Shown: piece after piece, positions 1-8,267 of the stretch
How positions within the stretch are numbered: the first letter of the stretch is position 1
Layout: each line of letters starts with the position of its first letter
Notes under the pieces: model-generated
Told to the model about the DNA's origin: nothing
Database searches by the model: none
What the model saw: only the letters and a program-made list of their open reading frames with translations
NCBI GenBank assembly: GCA_902606445.1
Contig: CACLGJ010000007.1
Span: 1 to 44,940, forward strand
Direction of reading: 5' to 3'
Origin: an uncultured Pelagibacteraceae bacterium
GTDB taxonomy: Bacteria; Pseudomonadota; Alphaproteobacteria; Pelagibacterales; Pelagibacteraceae
DNA length: 44,940 bases
Position numbers and translations under genes: made by a program

Positions 1-255
1 CCCATGAAAGATTATTACGAGGGAAATACTTATAAATTTTTTAAAAGAAAAATAAAAAAAATAATAAAAAAAGATATTTTATTAAAAGATATCAATAAAT
101 ATGATGAAATACTACTTATAGGCTCTGGAAAAGGTGTTACCTCTGTTAAAACAATTAAAGAAATTAATTGGAAAAGAAAAAATCTTAATAAATTTAAAGT
201 TTTATCGAAGTATTATCAATTTGCTGTGAAAAGATGCAAAATATATAAATTTTAG
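1..255 (+). CDS. Class IV aminotransferase-like protein, C-terminal part (runs off left edge)
   Basis: The frame is open from the first base, so this is the 3' end of a gene that starts outside the window; the ATG at position 4 is probably an internal methionine. The segment DEILLIGSGKGVTSVKTI resembles the C-terminal region of PLP enzymes of fold type IV (branched-chain aminotransferase, D-amino acid aminotransferase, aminodeoxychorismate lyase), where a Gly/Thr-rich loop near this point binds the cofactor phosphate. The catalytic lysine would lie upstream and cannot be checked, so I do not choose between ilvE-, dat- and pabC-like roles. The tail is lysine-rich. Only 4 bases separate it from the next gene, so the two are probably co-transcribed. 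Confidence 0.6.
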   Translation, partial: PMKDYYEGNTYKFFKRKIKKIIKKDILLKDINKYDEILLIGSGKGVTSVKTIKEINWKRKNLNKFKVLSKYYQFAVKRCKIYKF

Positions 256-259
256 AAAA

Positions 260-658
260 ATGAAGGATCCAAATAATCCATGTTTGTTTTGTAATATTAA
301 TGAAAGTGGATTTGCCCACAAAAATAATTTAGCTTATGCAAGCTATGACTCTTATCCTGTTACGAAAGATCATTGTCTTATTATTCCTAAAAGACATATT
401 AAAGATTATTTTGATTTGACTAAAGACGAATTGATTGCATGCGATGAATTAATTAAAACAGTTAAAGAAGAAATTTTAACTAAAGACCAAACAATAAAAG
501 GTTTCAACTTAGGAACAAATATTGGAAAAGTTTCAGGTCAATCGATTCTACATTGTCATTTCCATTTAATTCCAAGAAGAGAAGGAGATGTGCAGAATCC
601 TCAAGGTGGAGTAAGATCCGTTATCCCTAATAAACAACACTATAAGAGGGATAAATAG
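260..658 (+). CDS. HIT family protein (histidine triad nucleotide hydrolase/transferase)
   Basis: A 132-residue protein with the histidine triad His98-Cys-His100-Phe-His102 followed by LIPR, the signature of HIT enzymes that hydrolyse or transfer nucleoside phosphates through a covalent histidine-NMP intermediate. A CLFC pair at residues 8-11 matches the N-terminal zinc-binding cysteines of many HIT proteins. The conserved GFNLGTNIG and SGQSILH segments precede the triad. Length is normal for the family. The protein is probably cytoplasmic; its true substrate (adenosine phosphoramidate, dinucleoside polyphosphate or other) cannot be told from sequence. It lies 4 bases after an aminotransferase-like gene on the same strand. 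Confidence 0.9.
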   Translation: MKDPNNPCLFCNINESGFAHKNNLAYASYDSYPVTKDHCLIIPKRHIKDYFDLTKDELIACDELIKTVKEEILTKDQTIKGFNLGTNIGKVSGQSILHCHFHLIPRREGDVQNPQGGVRSVIPNKQHYKRDK

Positions 659-762
659 GCAATTATTTAAGTAAAATAAGTCACAGTTAATAATTGATCT
701 ATTTTTTTTTATAGATTAGACATCTTTAAGATTAAATAAAAATAAAATAACATAATGCGGAT

Positions 763-1557
763 ATGTTAAATACCAATCCTTTTTCTATTTTAGCTGAAAT
801 TATAGCACCAATTGCTATGCAAGGCTTTATAATTGCAATGGTTATCTTAATTGCAGCTGGAACTATTATTCAAATGGTCCATCATAAAAATCTTACATAC
901 TTTTTTAATAATGCAAAAAAAGCAAAATTATCTGCTACTAAAGAATTAGGCATAGGGGAAAAAACATCTATTCTTGCAAAGACAGCTATAGTTGATATTG
1001 GAACAACCTCTGAACTTGGTTTTGGAAAAAGAAGACTGGCTCATGTCCTTGGAATGTATGGAACAATTTTATTCTGGATATCATCTACAGTTTTAGTTTT
1101 TTGTTATACAGGTGTTGATAAATCTAACTCAGTAACCTGGTCTGTGCTATGGCACACTGGCGCCATCCTTACTTGTATTGGTGGATTTTGGTTTTGGTTT
1201 TTTTTAAGAGTTGATGTTTCGGCTGAAGCTCATCCTTGGTATAGAATTATTAAGGCAGATTTATTTGTATTAGCTTTATTGGCGTGTTCAACTTTTGGTT
1301 TAGCATGGTCTTATACTCAGTTTAATGGTCAAATGAGTTTATCTTATTTGTTTTTAACTTTATTTATTGCTTCTAATTTAATTCTGTTTGGCGGTGTATA
1401 TTGGTCTAAGTTTGCACATATGTTTTATAAACCAGGAGCTGCAATTCAAAAAAATCTAGCTGAGGCAGATGGATCAAGAGATAATCTTCCTCCTCCAGCT
1501 GATGCACCTGAGCAATTTGGCCTAGGTATAAAAAGAGAAGAGCCAAAGCATTATTAA
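763..1557 (+). CDS. aprM: AprM-like membrane protein linked to APS reductase
   Basis: A 264-residue membrane protein with about five hydrophobic segments (roughly residues 18-38, 96-115, 124-147, 162-182 and 189-213) and a soluble, proline-rich C-terminus. It lies directly upstream of aprB and aprA, the position of AprM in SAR11 and some sulfur-oxidising bacteria, where it is proposed to anchor AprBA to the membrane and pass electrons to the quinone pool. That role comes from gene linkage in the literature, not from motifs I can see. His94 and His131 lie in or beside membrane segments and might hold a cofactor, which is speculation. The gap to aprB is 34 bases and contains a purine-rich AAAGGAAA ribosome-binding site. 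Confidence 0.75.
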   Translation: MLNTNPFSILAEIIAPIAMQGFIIAMVILIAAGTIIQMVHHKNLTYFFNNAKKAKLSATKELGIGEKTSILAKTAIVDIGTTSELGFGKRRLAHVLGMYGTILFWISSTVLVFCYTGVDKSNSVTWSVLWHTGAILTCIGGFWFWFFLRVDVSAEAHPWYRIIKADLFVLALLACSTFGLAWSYTQFNGQMSLSYLFLTLFIASNLILFGGVYWSKFAHMFYKPGAAIQKNLAEADGSRDNLPPPADAPEQFGLGIKREEPKHY

Positions 1558-1591
1558 TATGATAATAAAAAAAGGAAAAAAATAAAAAATT

Positions 1592-2062
1592 ATGTCAACT
1601 TTTGTATACATGACTAGATGTGATGGCTGTGGTCATTGTGTAGATATTTGTCCATCAGATATAATGCACATAGATGAAAATATAAGACGTGCAAAAAATA
1701 TTGAGCCTAATTTTTGCTGGGAATGTTATTCATGTGTAAAAGCATGTCCAAATCATGCAATAGATGTAAGAGGATATGCAGACTTCGCACCAATGGGTCA
1801 CAGTGTTAGAGTTAGAAGAGAAGAAGAAAAAGGAACAATTTCTTGGAAAATAAAATTTAGAAATGGAACAGAAAAAAATTTTGTTTCCCCAATTACAACA
1901 AAACCTTGGGGAAAATTTATTCCTAAACTTGCCGATGGTGATACCCCTAATCAAGGCGAAATTAATTCACAAAAATTATATAGTGAACCAGAGGGTTTAA
2001 ATACTAATAAAGAATTACCGACGGTTCCAAAAGACTCTTTTAAAAAAGGTGTTTACTATTAA
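1592..2062 (+). CDS. aprB: Adenylylsulfate (APS) reductase beta subunit, ferredoxin-like
   Basis: A 156-residue iron-sulfur protein. Two 4Fe-4S motifs are visible: Cys10, Cys13, Cys16, Cys20 and Cys42, Cys45, Cys48, Cys52, each ending in CP. Residues after about 60 form the beta-sheet and tail region that embraces AprA in known AprBA structures. AprB carries electrons between the FAD of AprA and an outside partner, here probably AprM. In sulfate reducers AprBA reduces APS to sulfite and AMP; in sulfur oxidisers it runs in reverse. The sulfonate-degrading neighbours argue for sulfite oxidation here. The stop codon overlaps the aprA start by one base (TAATG), so translation is probably coupled. 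Confidence 0.95.
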   Translation: MSTFVYMTRCDGCGHCVDICPSDIMHIDENIRRAKNIEPNFCWECYSCVKACPNHAIDVRGYADFAPMGHSVRVRREEEKGTISWKIKFRNGTEKNFVSPITTKPWGKFIPKLADGDTPNQGEINSQKLYSEPEGLNTNKELPTVPKDSFKKGVYY

Positions 2063-3921
2063 TGGCCAAACATAAAACTCATTTTGAAGATTGTGATGTA
2101 TTAGTTGTAGGTGGTGGAATGGCTGGAACTGGTGCTACTTTTGAAGCAAGGCACTGGGGTAGAGATTTAAAAATTATTTGTGTTGAAAAAGCTAACATTG
2201 ACCGAAGTGGAGCTGTTGCTCAAGGACTTTATGCAATCAATTGTTATATGGGAATGCAATGGGATGAAAACCAACCAGAAGACCATGTAAGATATGCTCG
2301 AAATGATTTAATGGGAATGGTTAGAGAAGATTTAGGATATGACATGGCTCGTCACGTAGATTCCACTGTTCATATGTTTGATGAATGGGGTTTGCCAATG
2401 ATGAAAAATGAAAAAACTGGAAGATATTTAAGAGAAGGTAAATGGCAAATCATGATTCATGGTGAAAGCTACAAACCAATTGTTGCAGAAGCTGCAAAAA
2501 AATCAGCTGATAAAATTTATAATAGAATAATGATTACTCATCTTTTAATGGATGAAGCTAAAGAGAATAGAGTAGGTGGTGCGGTTGGTTTTAATATGAG
2601 AACAGGAGATTTTCATGTGTTTAGAGCAAAAACAGTAATAGTTGCAGCAGGTGGAGCATCACATATTTTTAAACCTAGAGCTGTTGGCGAAGGTATGGGT
2701 AGAACTTGGTACGCGCCTTGGAGTAATGGTTCAGCTTATGCTTTACCTATTGCTGCTGGTGCAAAAATGACTCAAATGGAAAACAGAATTGTCTTATGCA
2801 GATTTAAGGATGGTTATGGACCAGTGGGAGCATATTTTTTACATTTAAAAACTTATACTCAAAATGCAAATGGTGAGAACTATGAAAAGAAATGGTATGA
2901 CCAAACTAAGGAACTAGTTGGAGAATATATTGATCATCATCCAACCCCTACTTGTTTAAGAAATCATGCATTCATTCAAGAGACAATGGCTGGTGGTGGA
3001 CCAATACAAATGGTCACGACTGAAGCTTTTCAAGATCCACATTTAGAAACTGTAGGTTGGGAAAACTTTTTAGGAATGACTGTTGGGCAGGCAGTAGTTT
3101 GGGCATCTCAAAATATTGATCCAAAATATACAAATCCCGAATTAACTACTTCAGAGCCTTACGTAATGGGATCACATGCAACATGTTCAGGAGCCTGGGT
3201 TAGTGGACCAGAAGATTTGTCACCACCAGAATATTTCTGGGGCTACAACAGAATGTTAACTATTGATGGATTATTTGGTGCTGGAGATACAGTTGGTGGA
3301 AGTGCACATAAATTTTCATCAGGATCTTTTACAGAAGGTCGTTTAGCTGCAAAGGCTGCAGTAAAATATATTGAAGATCAAAAAGCAGAAGGTATTAATG
3401 TAACAGATAAACAATGTGATGATTTTAAAGCTAAAGTTTACAAGCCACTTGATACTTACACTGTAGCTCAAAATGAAATTACTGGTGGAACTGTTTCACC
3501 AAGTTACATATCACCAATTCAAGGCTTGCAAAGACTTCAAAGGATAATGGATGAATATGTTGGGGGAATAGCCACTAATTATATGACAAATGAAAATATG
3601 CTTAAAAGAGGTTTAGAATTATTAGCTTGGTTGGAGGAGGATTTAGAAAAAGTAGGAGCTGAAGACTATCACCAGTTAATGAGGGCTTGGGAACTTAAAC
3701 ATAGAGCTTTAACCTCTCAATGTGTGACTGAACACACTTTGTTCAGAGAAGAAACTCGTTGGCCAGGATATTATTATAGAGGGGATCATATGAAGCTTGA
3801 TGATGACAACTGGCATTGTTTAACAGTTTCAAGAAGAGATCCAAAAACAGGTAAATTTACGATGGAAAAAATCCCCGTCTATCATATCGTAGATGAAAAT
3901 GAGAAGAAGAAAGCCTCTTAA
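2062..3921 (+). CDS. aprA: Adenylylsulfate (APS) reductase alpha subunit, FAD flavoprotein
   Basis: A 619-residue flavoprotein of the fumarate reductase/AprA family. The N-terminal Rossmann motif DVLVVGGGMAGTGATFEA (about residues 12-29) binds FAD, and VEKANIDRSGAVAQG follows, as expected for AprA. The family segments around MIHGESYKPIVAEAAKK and GGSAHKFSSGSFTEGRLAAKAA are present. Length is normal. The catalysed reaction is sulfite + AMP = APS + 2 electrons. No ATP sulfurylase (sat) or APS:phosphate adenylyltransferase gene lies in the window, so the conversion of APS to sulfate must be encoded elsewhere if the pathway is complete. It follows aprB with a 1-base overlap. Confidence 0.96.
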   Translation: MAKHKTHFEDCDVLVVGGGMAGTGATFEARHWGRDLKIICVEKANIDRSGAVAQGLYAINCYMGMQWDENQPEDHVRYARNDLMGMVREDLGYDMARHVDSTVHMFDEWGLPMMKNEKTGRYLREGKWQIMIHGESYKPIVAEAAKKSADKIYNRIMITHLLMDEAKENRVGGAVGFNMRTGDFHVFRAKTVIVAAGGASHIFKPRAVGEGMGRTWYAPWSNGSAYALPIAAGAKMTQMENRIVLCRFKDGYGPVGAYFLHLKTYTQNANGENYEKKWYDQTKELVGEYIDHHPTPTCLRNHAFIQETMAGGGPIQMVTTEAFQDPHLETVGWENFLGMTVGQAVVWASQNIDPKYTNPELTTSEPYVMGSHATCSGAWVSGPEDLSPPEYFWGYNRMLTIDGLFGAGDTVGGSAHKFSSGSFTEGRLAAKAAVKYIEDQKAEGINVTDKQCDDFKAKVYKPLDTYTVAQNEITGGTVSPSYISPIQGLQRLQRIMDEYVGGIATNYMTNENMLKRGLELLAWLEEDLEKVGAEDYHQLMRAWELKHRALTSQCVTEHTLFREETRWPGYYYRGDHMKLDDDNWHCLTVSRRDPKTGKFTMEKIPVYHIVDENEKKKAS

Positions 3922-3950
3922 ATAAATTCAAATTCTGAAAAACTTAAATT

Positions 3951-4301
3951 ATGGATCTTTTAGCTAAATCTGATGAGGAGATTTTTGAATTAGGGAAACC
4001 ATTTTGGGAAAATTTAGTAAGATCCTCAAACATGAAAGATTATGGTGGTTTTACTAAGGATTTTTCAACTCAAATGCTCTTTGGTGCTAATGAAGTAGAA
4101 CTTGGTAAACAATGGGCTAATAATGACTTAATTACCAATTTAGAGGAAACTTACAAGCCTTTCGGTACACTAAGAAGAGGAGATTATATTACAGTTCTTA
4201 TTAAACAAACTAATAAGAAAATTCCAGGAGAATTTTTAGGCAGATTAGTTTTAGGGCTAGAGGATGGCCAAGTAAAGGTTTTTGGGGCAACAATTTATTA
4301 A
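3951..4301 (+). CDS. Uncharacterised 116-residue protein in the apr operon
   Basis: I do not recognise a family. It is a soluble-looking, acidic-to-neutral protein without signal peptide, membrane segment or cysteine, so it is unlikely to bind an iron-sulfur cluster. The middle holds a tryptophan-containing stretch (EVELGKQWANND) and the C-terminal third looks beta-rich (GEFLGRLVLGLEDGQVKVFG), giving an alpha-then-beta outline. It starts 29 bases after aprA on the same strand, so it is probably part of the apr transcript. A role as assembly factor, regulator or partner of AprBA is inference from position only. Confidence 0.8.
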   Translation: MDLLAKSDEEIFELGKPFWENLVRSSNMKDYGGFTKDFSTQMLFGANEVELGKQWANNDLITNLEETYKPFGTLRRGDYITVLIKQTNKKIPGEFLGRLVLGLEDGQVKVFGATIY

Positions 4302-4330
4302 AAAAAATTTCACATATTTTCAATTATAGT

Positions 4331-4358
4331 TTGACAATTTTTCAACTGGGTGTATTGA
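4331..4358 (+). promoter_or_regulatory. Weak candidate promoter inside the apr cluster
   Basis: A perfect -35 hexamer TTGACA (4331-4336) lies 16 bases before TATTGA (4353-4358), a poor -10 match. It precedes the 44-residue small gene at 4368 and the exporter gene. If real, it would allow these two to be transcribed apart from aprMBA. The -10 element is weak, so confidence is low. Confidence 0.25.
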
Positions 4359-4367
4359 GAAATATAG

Positions 4368-4502
4368 ATGGACCTTCCAAATATAAAAATTCCTCAAAAA
4401 ATCGCTGAAAAGAAGACAACTTTTATTAAAACAGGAATTTTTTCAGCAATAGCAGCCTGCTGGGGAGTGATCTTATTTGGAACTTTTATAACTTTTAACT
4501 AA
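4368..4502 (+). CDS. Small single-pass membrane protein (44 residues), unknown function
   Basis: A short open frame, ATG to TAA, encoding 44 residues: a charged N-terminus with several lysines (about residues 7-21) followed by one hydrophobic helix (about residues 23-43) containing a Cys-Trp pair. The lysine-rich start suggests an N-in orientation. It sits in the 223-base space between the 116-residue gene and the TauE/SafE exporter, filling what would otherwise be an unusually long gap in so compact a genome. It might be a subunit or stabiliser of the exporter or of AprM; nothing in the sequence proves this. The frame could be fortuitous, but amphipathic layout and position favour a real gene. 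Confidence 0.6.
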   Translation: MDLPNIKIPQKIAEKKTTFIKTGIFSAIAACWGVILFGTFITFN

Positions 4503-4524
4503 GTTATACCTAAAGTTTTTTAAG

Positions 4525-5619
4525 ATGGATGTTTTTTTACCAATAGCAGAAGTTTTTATTAATCCAGTTGAAATACTTTTATTAAGCGCAATAGTTGGAG
4601 TTTTATCAGGTTTGTTTGGTGTTGGTGGCGGTTTTTTAATGACTCCATTCTTAATTTTTATGGGTGTTCCTCCTGCTTATGCAGTTGCTAATGAAGCAAA
4701 TAATATTTTAGCAACATCAGTATCAGGATCTACTACTCATTGGTTAAAAAATACCTTGGATTACAAAATGGGCTTTATGATTGTAATTGGTGGTTCAATA
4801 GGAACTGCTTTAGGTATTTATACTTTTACATATTTTAAAGGAATCGGAAAAATAGATACAGTCATTTCACTTGCCTATATGTATATACTTGCAATCATCG
4901 GAACACTAATGTTGGTAGAGAGTCTTGGTGAAATTGATAAAGCAAAAAAAAATGTAATAGAGAGAAAAAAATTACATGTGCACTATTGGATACATGGTCT
5001 TCCATTAAGAATGAGATTTCCTAAGTCAAAATTGTATGAAAGTGTATTTACACCAATCATGATTGGATTAGCAGTTGGTTTCATAGCTGCGATCATGGGT
5101 ATAGGAGGTGCTTTTATTTTAGTGCCAGCAATGATTTATATTATTAAAATGCCAACAAGATTAGTTCCAGGAACATCTTTATTTGTAACTATTTTTGTCA
5201 GTGTCATAGTTACTTTTTTACATTCAATTAATTATGGCTCTATTGATTTAATGCTTGTTGTTATGTTGGTAGTTGGATCAATAGTAGGAGTTCAAGTAGG
5301 TCAGAAACTTGGCGAACAGATTGATAGTTCTGGACTAAAAGCTTTGTTAGCAATTTTATTATTAGTTGTTGGTATAGCAATTGCTTATGATACTTTTTTT
5401 GCAGTAGAAATTCAGAATGAAACAACAAAATTAACAGATCAGGATTTAAATTTCTTTTCTAAATTTATAAAGGAATTTTCAAAAGACATGCCTTTCTTTT
5501 ATGGATTATTTTCAATCTTATTTGCAGTCTCTCTTGGCATCGCAGCTGCTTTTATTAGAAGGTTTATTTCGAATTTTAGAAAAAAATATTTTAATAAAGC
5601 TGCAAAACAAACTAAATAA
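4525..5619 (+). CDS. TauE/SafE family sulfite/anion exporter
   Basis: A 364-residue inner-membrane protein. It shows the internal duplication typical of the TauE/SafE (former DUF81) family: a glycine-rich motif VGVLSGLFGVGGGF at about residues 24-37 and a second copy VGFIAAIMGIGGAF at about 184-197, separated by a charged loop (about 136-170). Roughly eight to nine hydrophobic segments are visible, the last near the C-terminus with a basic tail. Family members export sulfite, sulfoacetate or related anions. Beside aprBA, suyAB and xsc, sulfite export is the natural role here, but the substrate is inferred from context. The 3' end overlaps the oppositely oriented suyZ-like gene by 8 bases. Confidence 0.88.
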   Translation: MDVFLPIAEVFINPVEILLLSAIVGVLSGLFGVGGGFLMTPFLIFMGVPPAYAVANEANNILATSVSGSTTHWLKNTLDYKMGFMIVIGGSIGTALGIYTFTYFKGIGKIDTVISLAYMYILAIIGTLMLVESLGEIDKAKKNVIERKKLHVHYWIHGLPLRMRFPKSKLYESVFTPIMIGLAVGFIAAIMGIGGAFILVPAMIYIIKMPTRLVPGTSLFVTIFVSVIVTFLHSINYGSIDLMLVVMLVVGSIVGVQVGQKLGEQIDSSGLKALLAILLLVVGIAIAYDTFFAVEIQNETTKLTDQDLNFFSKFIKEFSKDMPFFYGLFSILFAVSLGIAAAFIRRFISNFRKKYFNKAAKQTK

Positions 5620-6685
5620 ATATTTTTAGATAAATCTCAATTGATATAATACAAACAACCCCTACAGTTAACATAGCTATAAAGCCAACTAAAAAAGGTT
5701 TATACCCCATATTCCTAATATCTTTTAAATTTGTTGATAGACCAATGGCTGCCATAGCCATTGTTAAAAAAACTTTAGATGATGATTTAACAAAACTAAT
5801 TGTTTCTATCCAATTATCGTTATTATTAATCATAAATACTTGATCACCTATATTTCTGAAAATAATCATTCCTACAAAACCCAAAACAAAATATGGAAAA
5901 ATATTAAGTATAGAATAACTACCCTCTATTGTTTTACCTCTATTATAAAGAAAAGCGAATAAAGGGATCATAATTATTAAAAAAGTATTTCTAATGAGCT
6001 TAGTTACTGTTGCTATATTTAATGCTTCTGGACTATTAAATTGCTGATCATAAATTAAACCAGCCGCTGCTACTTGAGATGTTTCATGAATGGAAGTTCC
6101 TAAAAATAGACCTACAAATAATGGGTCACTATCAAAATAAAAATTTGCAAAATACGGATAAATCAGCATTGACAATATTCCAAATAAAGTAATATTTGCT
6201 ATTGCATAAGAAACTTCATTTTTACTTGCTTTAATCACAGGAGCTGTTGCTATGATAGCTGTAGTACCACAAACCGTACTCCCAATTGATATCAAATATG
6301 CCATTCTTGTTGGAATTTTAAGTATTTTTATTAGAAATTTAATAACAACTAAAACACTTAATATACAAATTACAATTAATGGAATTGCAATCTTACCAAA
6401 GTCTAAAAATTCAAATGGTTTTAATTGAATCCCAAGGCAAATAATGCCAAGTTTTAAGATATACTCTCTTGTAAAATCCAAACCTTTCTGGAAGCCATCA
6501 CGAACTTTAAAAGCATTTCCAAAAAAAATACCTATAAGTATTGCAATCATTGCAGTTGATATAGGACTTTTGCTATACCCTAAAAGCTCGATACCAATAA
6601 TATTATTAAATCCCTGAGAAAGAGAATAAAGTATGAATGCAAGAATAATACCTGGTATGAGCACCAAGTTTCTTTTTAAATACAT
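5612..6685 (-). CDS. suyZ: YeiH/SuyZ family putative sulfate/sulfite exporter
   Basis: A 357-residue polytopic membrane protein of the YeiH (UPF0324, Cons_hypoth698) family, with about ten hydrophobic segments and the conserved SIGSTVCGTTAIIATAPVIK stretch near residues 135-154. Downstream of sulfolactate sulfo-lyase genes in Paracoccus the family member is called SuyZ and is proposed to export sulfate. Here the order suyA, suyB, this gene, all leftwards, with 4- and 15-base gaps, reproduces that arrangement. The symbol therefore rests on family plus synteny; direction and substrate of transport are not shown by the sequence. Its end overlaps the end of the TauE/SafE gene by 8 bases. Confidence 0.85.
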   Translation of the reverse strand: MYLKRNLVLIPGIILAFILYSLSQGFNNIIGIELLGYSKSPISTAMIAILIGIFFGNAFKVRDGFQKGLDFTREYILKLGIICLGIQLKPFEFLDFGKIAIPLIVICILSVLVVIKFLIKILKIPTRMAYLISIGSTVCGTTAIIATAPVIKASKNEVSYAIANITLFGILSMLIYPYFANFYFDSDPLFVGLFLGTSIHETSQVAAAGLIYDQQFNSPEALNIATVTKLIRNTFLIIMIPLFAFLYNRGKTIEGSYSILNIFPYFVLGFVGMIIFRNIGDQVFMINNNDNWIETISFVKSSSKVFLTMAMAAIGLSTNLKDIRNMGYKPFLVGFIAMLTVGVVCIISIEIYLKIFI

Positions 6686-6700
6686 TTAATAATTTATTAA

Positions 6701-7867
6701 TTAAGCGCTTCTATAAAGTTTAGTCATCACAAATTCTTTGTGACCTAAAGCCTCAGCACAAGTTAATCTTCCGTTAGCTACCCGCAATGTTGTTTTAATA
6801 AGTTCATCTCCTGCTTCAGACAAATTCATCTCTCTTGATAATATTTTTGATACATCACAATCAATATGTTCACCCATACTTTTTACAGTAAGAGGATTTG
6901 CAGTAAGTTTGATTACTGGTTCAATAGGATTTCCAACAATATTACCTTGGCCCGTAGGAAATAAATGAATGTTAAATCCTGCTGCTGCTTGAAGAGTTAC
7001 ACATTCTGCAGCTGCAGAAGAGGTGTCCATAAAATACAAACCTTTTCCTTTTTTTGGTTCTTCAGCTGGCTCTAATACATCAATAAATTTACAACTTCCT
7101 ATTTTCTGGAAATTTCCAAAAGCTTTTTCCTCAATTGTAGTCAAACCACCTGCAATATTACCAGCTGTTGGTTGACTTTCAGATAGATCATCAGTTGCTT
7201 CCTTTAAAATAAAATCATTATAGTCATTCCAGGTTTTCATAAATTTATCTGATGCTTCTTTTGTAGCACCTCTTGTTGCACAAACTTTTTCTGCTCCTGT
7301 TAATTCAGAAGTTTCCCCAAAACATAAATGGACTCCCAATGGTTCAAGTTTATCCATAAGATTTCCAACAGTAGGGTTTGATGCAAGACCTGATGTCGTG
7401 TCTGACTCCCCGCACTTAACTGATATCCAAAGATCACTCATAGGACATTCCTCTCTTTGTTTTTCTGAGGCCCACATAACAAATTCTTGTGCTTTTTTTG
7501 AAGCTTTCATCGTGGTTCCAATATCTCCGGTACGCTCAATATGAAATCCCTCTACTGGTTTTCCAGTTTTTGCAATTCCATCAACAATCCTTTTAGTCCA
7601 TTTAGGTTCAATTCCAATTACTATAACAGCTGCAACGTTTGGATTGCATCCTGTTCCTATCATAGTTCTAAAATGTAATTCTAAGTCAGCTCCAAATTGT
7701 AATCTTCCATATGAATGGGGAAGAGCAATTGTTCCTTTGATATTGTTAGCTACAGCTTCAGCACAAGCATTTGAAATATCATCAACTGGTAAAATAATAA
7801 CGTGATTTCTTGTACCAGCTCTTCCATTTTCTCTTTTATAACCTAAAAAACTTTTTGGGATTTCCAT
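6701..7867 (-). CDS. suyB: (2R)-3-sulfolactate sulfo-lyase, large subunit
   Basis: A 388-residue protein of the UxaA/altronate dehydratase C-terminal family. [12 protein letters not shown] near residues 12-23, the [16 protein letters not shown] segment, and the [19 protein letters not shown] segment are family signatures; the cysteines in them may bind an iron centre. The split arrangement with a separate 94-residue SAF-domain subunit is that of SuyAB, which cleaves 3-sulfolactate to pyruvate and sulfite. Altronate or galactarate dehydratase would be the alternatives, but the neighbouring xsc, suyZ-like and aprBA genes favour sulfolactate. It lies 4 bases after suyA on the minus strand. Confidence 0.88.
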   Translation of the reverse strand: MEIPKSFLGYKRENGRAGTRNHVIILPVDDISNACAEAVANNIKGTIALPHSYGRLQFGADLELHFRTMIGTGCNPNVAAVIVIGIEPKWTKRIVDGIAKTGKPVEGFHIERTGDIGTTMKASKKAQEFVMWASEKQREECPMSDLWISVKCGESDTTSGLASNPTVGNLMDKLEPLGVHLCFGETSELTGAEKVCATRGATKEASDKFMKTWNDYNDFILKEATDDLSESQPTAGNIAGGLTTIEEKAFGNFQKIGSCKFIDVLEPAEEPKKGKGLYFMDTSSAAAECVTLQAAAGFNIHLFPTGQGNIVGNPIEPVIKLTANPLTVKSMGEHIDCDVSKILSREMNLSEAGDELIKTTLRVANGRLTCAEALGHKEFVMTKLYRSA

Positions 7868-7871
7868 GCTT

Positions 7872-8156
7872 TTACCACTTCTTTGTTTTTACATTATGAA
7901 CATGTACATGTTCACCCTTTTTAATCGATTTAACTACTTTACCAATATCATGGCCATATTTAAGGATTGTATCTCCCTCATTTAAATCAACCATTGCAAT
8001 TTTATGCCCAAGAGGTATTTCATCCATTGATTGAATTTTTGTAGAACTGTCATCTTCCATTATCCAGCAAGCACAATCTTGCTTAGGCGTAATTTTTTCA
8101 ATAACAACTACTCCAACATTGTCTTTTTTGTCATGGATTATTATATCAGTCGCCAT
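7872..8156 (-). CDS. suyA: (2R)-3-sulfolactate sulfo-lyase, small subunit (SAF domain)
   Basis: A 94-residue protein that looks like a single SAF domain, the N-terminal part of altronate dehydratase-type enzymes. The segments [37 protein letters not shown] and [14 protein letters not shown] follow the SAF pattern, with a His-rich end. As a separate subunit just upstream of suyB it matches SuyA. Together the two subunits release sulfite from sulfolactate. The gene starts a leftward suyA-suyB-suyZ unit and is divergent from xsc, sharing a 111-bp control region. I see no Shine-Dalgarno sequence directly before its ATG. Confidence 0.88.
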   Translation of the reverse strand: MATDIIIHDKKDNVGVVVIEKITPKQDCACWIMEDDSSTKIQSMDEIPLGHKIAMVDLNEGDTILKYGHDIGKVVKSIKKGEHVHVHNVKTKKW

Positions 8157-8169
8157 ATCGGGTCGATTT

Positions 8170-8221
8170 GTTTGTTTGAAATTTGTAAAATCTTATATAT
8201 TAATCGCACAAATTAACAAAC
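8170..8221. promoter_or_regulatory. Divergent suyA/xsc control region: back-to-back promoters with an inverted repeat
   Basis: On the minus strand TTGTTA (8219-8214) and TATAAG (8197-8192), 16 bases apart, form a promoter candidate for suyA. On the plus strand TTGAAA (8176-8181) and TATTAA (8198-8203), also 16 apart, form one for xsc. Two half-sites face each other: GTTTGTT-TGA-AATTTGT (8170-8186) on the plus strand and GTTTGTTAATTTGT read on the minus strand (8221-8208). They are identical apart from three extra bases and each covers one -35 element. This is the layout of an operator for a regulator controlling both units. No regulator gene is adjacent. Promoter calls are by eye. Confidence 0.45.
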
Positions 8222-8267
8222 GAATTTTAAAAATATTTAAATTACATTTTAGAAAGGCTCTAAGTTT

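Noticed and set aside
690..720. ATCTAT/ATAGAT inverted repeat around a run of T before aprM, as a terminator
   Set aside because: The T-run forms the loop rather than following the stem, and the 6-bp stem is AT-only, so it is not a normal terminator.
8031..8216. 61-codon plus-strand frame across suyA and the control region
   Set aside because: It overlaps suyA on the opposite strand and reads through the divergent promoter region; no coding features of its own.
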